Shown: positions 61,317-64,000 of the stretch, piece by piece
How the letters are laid out: the number at the start of each line of letters is the position of its first letter
How positions within the stretch are numbered: the first letter of the stretch is position 1
Assembly (NCBI GenBank): GCA_964418745.1
Contig: CAYQMX010000012.1
Span: 124,001-188,000 of the forward strand
From: Scleromatobacter sp964418745
GTDB lineage: Bacteria > Pseudomonadota > Gammaproteobacteria > Burkholderiales > Burkholderiaceae_C
Length of the DNA: 64,000 bases
Direction: 5' to 3'
Made by a program: the position numbers and the translations under genes
Notes under the pieces: model-generated
The model's input: the letters and a program-made list of their open reading frames with translations, nothing else
Database searches by the model: none
What the model was told of the DNA's origin: nothing

Positions 61317-61610
61317 CCGACCCCCACGATCCATCTGGCCACCGACGACGCCTTGCGCGCGATCACGAGCCAGACCTTGCACGACATTTTTGGGCTGCCG
61401 TTCCTATACATCAGTACCGACCAGCCCGACGTGATGCGTGCGTGGGGCGTGGCCCTCCCGGCGACGATTAGCGACTACGCGCGCCTGTACCCGGGTGCGC
61501 TTGTGGCGCCCCGGTACGCCGGCGAGACCGCTTCGGCCGGCGATCTGCTCTATGACGGGGCAGAACTGGCGGCGGATTTCATGCCGTCGAACACCCGAGC
61601 GCCGAGCTGA
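61317..61610 (+). CDS. Hypothetical protein (97 residues)
   Basis: ATG 61317 start. Protein-like sequence of about 97 residues (ATDDALRAITSQTLHDIFGLPFLYISTDQPDVMR). Not recognised. Its last 20 codons overlap the convergent frame at 61550-61774, so at least one of the pair may have a wrong end. Moderate support. Confidence 0.5.
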   Translation, partial: PTPTIHLATDDALRAITSQTLHDIFGLPFLYISTDQPDVMRAWGVALPATISDYARLYPGALVAPRYAGETASAGDLLYDGAELAADFMPSNTRAPS

Positions 61611-61774
61611 GTCAATCGATAGGGGCCGTTGTCCGACGGCTCGATCAGGCGCAGGTGCAACAGCATCTCGACATCGCTCTCCAGGCTGGCCAACGGCACG
61701 TCGCCGCCGCCAAGGTGCTTGCCGGCGCCAACCCGTCTCAAAATCTCGAGCAAGTGTTGCGGGGTGGCGGCCAT
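61550..61774 (-). CDS. Small hypothetical protein with winged-helix look (74 residues)
   Basis: A 74-residue frame (PQHLLEILRRVGAGKH, LESDVEMLLHLRLIEPSDNGPYRLTQLGARVFDG) that resembles a winged-helix half, with the sequence L-I-E-x(3)-G-x-Y-R-L-T-x-L-G typical of the wing. Overlaps the convergent gene by 61 bases. No strong ribosome site. Confidence 0.45.
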   Translation of the reverse strand: MAATPQHLLEILRRVGAGKHLGGGDVPLASLESDVEMLLHLRLIEPSDNGPYRLTQLGARVFDGMKSAASSAPS

Positions 61775-61893
61775 CCGCCCAGGCTACCCGCCGGGCTTGG
61801 AGCCGCCAGGCGCCAAACGGCTGGTTTCCGGCCGTTTGGCCGTGCAGGCAGCAAGCTCATCTGGTGAGCCCGCGCGGCGGCTAGGATGCTGGC

Positions 61894-62514
61894 ATGCCCA
61901 TTCCACTTCGCTCCATTGCTGCGGTCGCCCTGGCGGCCATCCTCGTCGCCCCTGTCGTTCAGGCCCATAAATCCAAGTCGATCGTCGACCAGGCCGTCGA
62001 GGCCTACCAATCCACCAACTCCACGACGCTGCCGGCTGCAGGCACCATCGAAGTGGCCTTCTCTCCGAACGAGGGGAGTGAGCACCTCGTCATTAAGGTC
62101 ATCGACTCCGCGAAGACGGAGCTCGACCTCCTGTCATACAGCTTCACCAGCGTGCCAGTCGTGCAAGCGCTCGTGCGTGCCCGTCACCGCGGTGTCGTCG
62201 TGCGCCTGGTGGCAGATGAAAAGGACAACGTCAGCGCCGATCGCTCCGGGAAGGCGAGGGCGGCACTCAGCGCCCTGGTGAACGCTGGCGCCGATGTGCG
62301 CACGATCCGCGTGTATCCGATCCACCACGACAAGGTCATCATTGCGGACCGTCAGACGGTGGAACTTGGCAGTTTCAACTATAGCGATGCTGCGGCGCAC
62401 AAGAACAGTGAGAACGTGCTGGTCAACTGGGGCAATGCCAAGCTCGCCGAGGCCTACCTGAAACACTTCGACCGCAACTACGCGCAGGCGACGACCTACG
62501 TACAGGGCTACTGA
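61894..62514 (+). CDS. Secreted phospholipase D-type nuclease (Nuc-like)
   Basis: A 206-residue protein with a signal peptide (1-24, ending VVQA) and a single HKD motif: H145-x-K147-x4-D152, followed by GSFNYS (159-164). Single-motif PLD nucleases such as Nuc act as dimers and cut DNA without metal. Location in the periplasm fits degradation of incoming DNA. It is convergent with the SRAP gene, 12 bases away. Confidence 0.9.
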   Translation: MPIPLRSIAAVALAAILVAPVVQAHKSKSIVDQAVEAYQSTNSTTLPAAGTIEVAFSPNEGSEHLVIKVIDSAKTELDLLSYSFTSVPVVQALVRARHRGVVVRLVADEKDNVSADRSGKARAALSALVNAGADVRTIRVYPIHHDKVIIADRQTVELGSFNYSDAAAHKNSENVLVNWGNAKLAEAYLKHFDRNYAQATTYVQGY

Positions 62515-62526
62515 GCGTTGAGATGA

Positions 62527-63180
62527 TCAGGGCGCGTCTTCGGGGCCCGCGTCGTAGTCCTCGATGGCGGTGAGGCGGATCAACGCCTGCGCACCTTCTT
62601 GCGATCCCTGCAGCCAGGTGTCCCAATCGGCCGGGTTGATCGCGATCACAGAGCGCTTGTCTTGCTCGTGCGGTGCCAGTTTAGGGTCGGGTTTGTGCAT
62701 CCGGCGCATGAGCGGGTGCTGATCCGCGTTCATCGTGAGCATCGTGTAGCTCTCGACGAGCTCGCCGGTCGCCTTGTCCGTCCAGGTGTTCCACAGGCCC
62801 GCCAAGCCCCAAGCGCGACCGTCGGCACGCCGGAAGCGCCACCACTCGTTCTTGCCACTCTCCCAGTTCGGCTCGTCGAAGGACTGCGCCGGAATCAAGC
62901 AGCGTTGGCCGCGGGACCAGGGGAGCTTGAACGTCGCGGCCGTCGGCGCCGTCTCGATCCGGGCGTTGTTCGTCGAGTATTTGAGCGGCAGTTCCTTCGC
63001 GAACCAGGGGATTAAGCCCCACTGGCCGACCACGACCTGGCGCGCGCCGTCGGCGCTCGCACGGATGAACGGGCCGGGCTTTCGCGGGAAGATCGGGCCG
63101 ACTGGTAGGTTCTCCGGCGGCATCGCACGGAACGCCTCCCAGTAGACCTCGCGCCGCGCGGGGTGATAGCGGTTGCACAT
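62527..63180 (-). CDS. SRAP domain protein (HMCES/YedK family)
   Basis: A 217-residue protein beginning M-C-N-R-Y, so C2 is the residue that links to abasic sites. Other family elements: N-N-A-R (71-74) with E76, C-L-I-P-A-Q-S-F-D-E-P around 94-104, and H162 in RRMHKPD. In HMCES/YedK the C2 forms a covalent DNA-protein bond with abasic sites in single-stranded DNA and protects replication forks. An SOS response link is usual. Convergent with the nuclease gene. Confidence 0.92.
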   Translation of the reverse strand: MCNRYHPARREVYWEAFRAMPPENLPVGPIFPRKPGPFIRASADGARQVVVGQWGLIPWFAKELPLKYSTNNARIETAPTAATFKLPWSRGQRCLIPAQSFDEPNWESGKNEWWRFRRADGRAWGLAGLWNTWTDKATGELVESYTMLTMNADQHPLMRRMHKPDPKLAPHEQDKRSVIAINPADWDTWLQGSQEGAQALIRLTAIEDYDAGPEDAP

Positions 63181-63647
63181 CGCATCATCCTAGCGCCCCC
63201 GCTGGACACGGTGATGCTGGCGCCGCGATGGGGATCGGAGCTTGCCCCGGGATATACGAGGCCCGAGTGCGCCGCGCACCCGCGAATTTCGACCGAGGCG
63301 GCGTTCTACCCATGCAATTCGCCAGGGTCGGCTATGCGGCTGCACCGGTCGTTCGTGCCACTCGGAGTGGTGTTGGCCCGATGCTCTACTAGGTCAGCCA
63401 AGCGGGCGTGCCGGCGTCTGCTTTCCGCGCGCTGCGGTCGCTGGCGGTCGAAATGGGCCGCAGACGAGCGTTTCGAGGCCCTCCTCACTGCGTTCCAGTG
63501 CCCGCCTGCCTTGAGCGCCCTGCGAGTGACCGTTGTCCGGCGACGCCACCGGCTGTTCCCGACCCTTAGCAGTCCTCCGCGTAGTCGGATTCGTCGCCTG
63601 AAAGCAGGCGTTCAGTCACCAGCCTCGGACGTGCGGCATGCATGCAT
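63181..63647. other. gene-free stretch before the last small gene
   Basis: About 465 bases with no protein-like frame on either strand. It should hold the SRAP promoter near 63200. No repeat or RNA gene was recognised. Confidence 0.45.
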
Positions 63648-63890
63648 TCAGAAGGCGCGTCCAAACTTCTCGATGTTTGCTGCGACGGACGCCTCTAGTC
63701 CTGGTACCGCGTCGTACGCTGGCTTAAGAAGCGCCTCATGGATCTGTTCTATGCACGAACCGATGGCGAGCAGGTATCGCTTGTATTCAGCTTCAGTCAG
63801 GCCTTCTTTGAGAGACGGAACAAGACCCCCGAGCGCATCACCCGCCCGGTATGCTTCGATCACTACGAGGCGGGCAAGATCTGGATTCAT
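63648..63890 (-). CDS. Small hypothetical protein (80 residues)
   Basis: ATG at 63890 (an ATG at 63905 is an alternative). Helical and acidic, with protein-like sequence (ARLVVIEAYRAGDALGGLVPS, EAEYKRYLLAIGSCIEQIHEALLKP). Not recognised. Alone at the right edge of the window; 95 bases of unassigned sequence follow. Confidence 0.6.
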   Translation of the reverse strand: MNPDLARLVVIEAYRAGDALGGLVPSLKEGLTEAEYKRYLLAIGSCIEQIHEALLKPAYDAVPGLEASVAANIEKFGRAF

Positions 63891-64000
63891 GGAATTCACT
63901 TTCAATCGACTCGCTGCCCGAGATCGGACTCACGCAAATGACCGCTGCTGGCCGACATGCGCCCCCGATGCCGGTGGCCTGATCGGGGGCGACCCACCGA

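Overview
The window is GC-rich, densely coded DNA from a betaproteobacterium, most likely a member of the Burkholderiales. The grounds are the betaproteobacterial H-NS family proteins with the K-Y-x-D-P-x(2)-G-x-T-W DNA-binding signature, the many LysR-type regulators next to redox and xenobiotic enzymes, and the MFS, PhzF, RidA and carboxymuconolactone-decarboxylase gene mix. No rRNA, tRNA, CRISPR array or replication gene was seen, so it looks like chromosomal accessory sequence.

Region 1 (about 1-24.7 kb) is a catabolic and redox-stress region. It holds a flavin reductase fused to a flavin-oxidase tail plus its ferredoxin, an exported DJ-1/PfpI protein, an FMN reductase broken by an in-frame stop, a tautomerase, two MFS transporters, a PEP-mutase/isocitrate-lyase family enzyme, PhzF, and two tandem sister LysR regulators. 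Then follow an AhpD-like protein and two tandem sister secreted proteins of unknown function, an ECF sigma unit, DUF1348, GST and MAPEG genes. A second set comes next: DJ-1/PfpI, alpha/beta hydrolase and AhpD-like protein, on the minus strand. The two AhpD-like genes carry the same dyad (ATTCGC-N10-GCGAAT followed by CCAGGCAAATCC) just before their start codons, which suggests one regulon. An AraC regulator, a membrane histidine kinase and a GAF-GGDEF cyclase close the region.

Region 2 (24.7-39.2 kb) has an eight-gene minus-strand run divergent from a LysR gene: 3-hydroxybutyrate dehydrogenase, exported cupin, patatin, DUF302, mercuric-reductase-like flavoprotein, YeeE/YedE transporter, exported EF-hand protein and exported RidA. 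Beyond it lie an ECF sigma gene with a tiny zinc-finger anti-sigma gene, then thioredoxin, CcdA, DUF2892 and a second ECF sigma gene on the minus strand, a phospholipase D lipoprotein, a decayed small exported gene and a GST.

Region 3 (39.3-61.1 kb) is a defence island. An IS1182-type remnant marks its left side and H-NS family genes lie at both ends. Inside are a Gabija-like pair (OLD-type ATPase/TOPRIM nuclease and UvrD-like helicase), four uncharacterised genes including one with a histone-H1-like tail, a 1566-residue nuclease-STAND NTPase, a DUF3800 gene and a convergent 1537-residue NACHT NTPase. The two giant NTPases with the DUF3800 gene between them are the best candidate for an undescribed system.

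Region 4 (61.1-64 kb) has small unknown genes, a secreted phospholipase-D-type nuclease and an SRAP (HMCES/YedK) DNA-damage protein.
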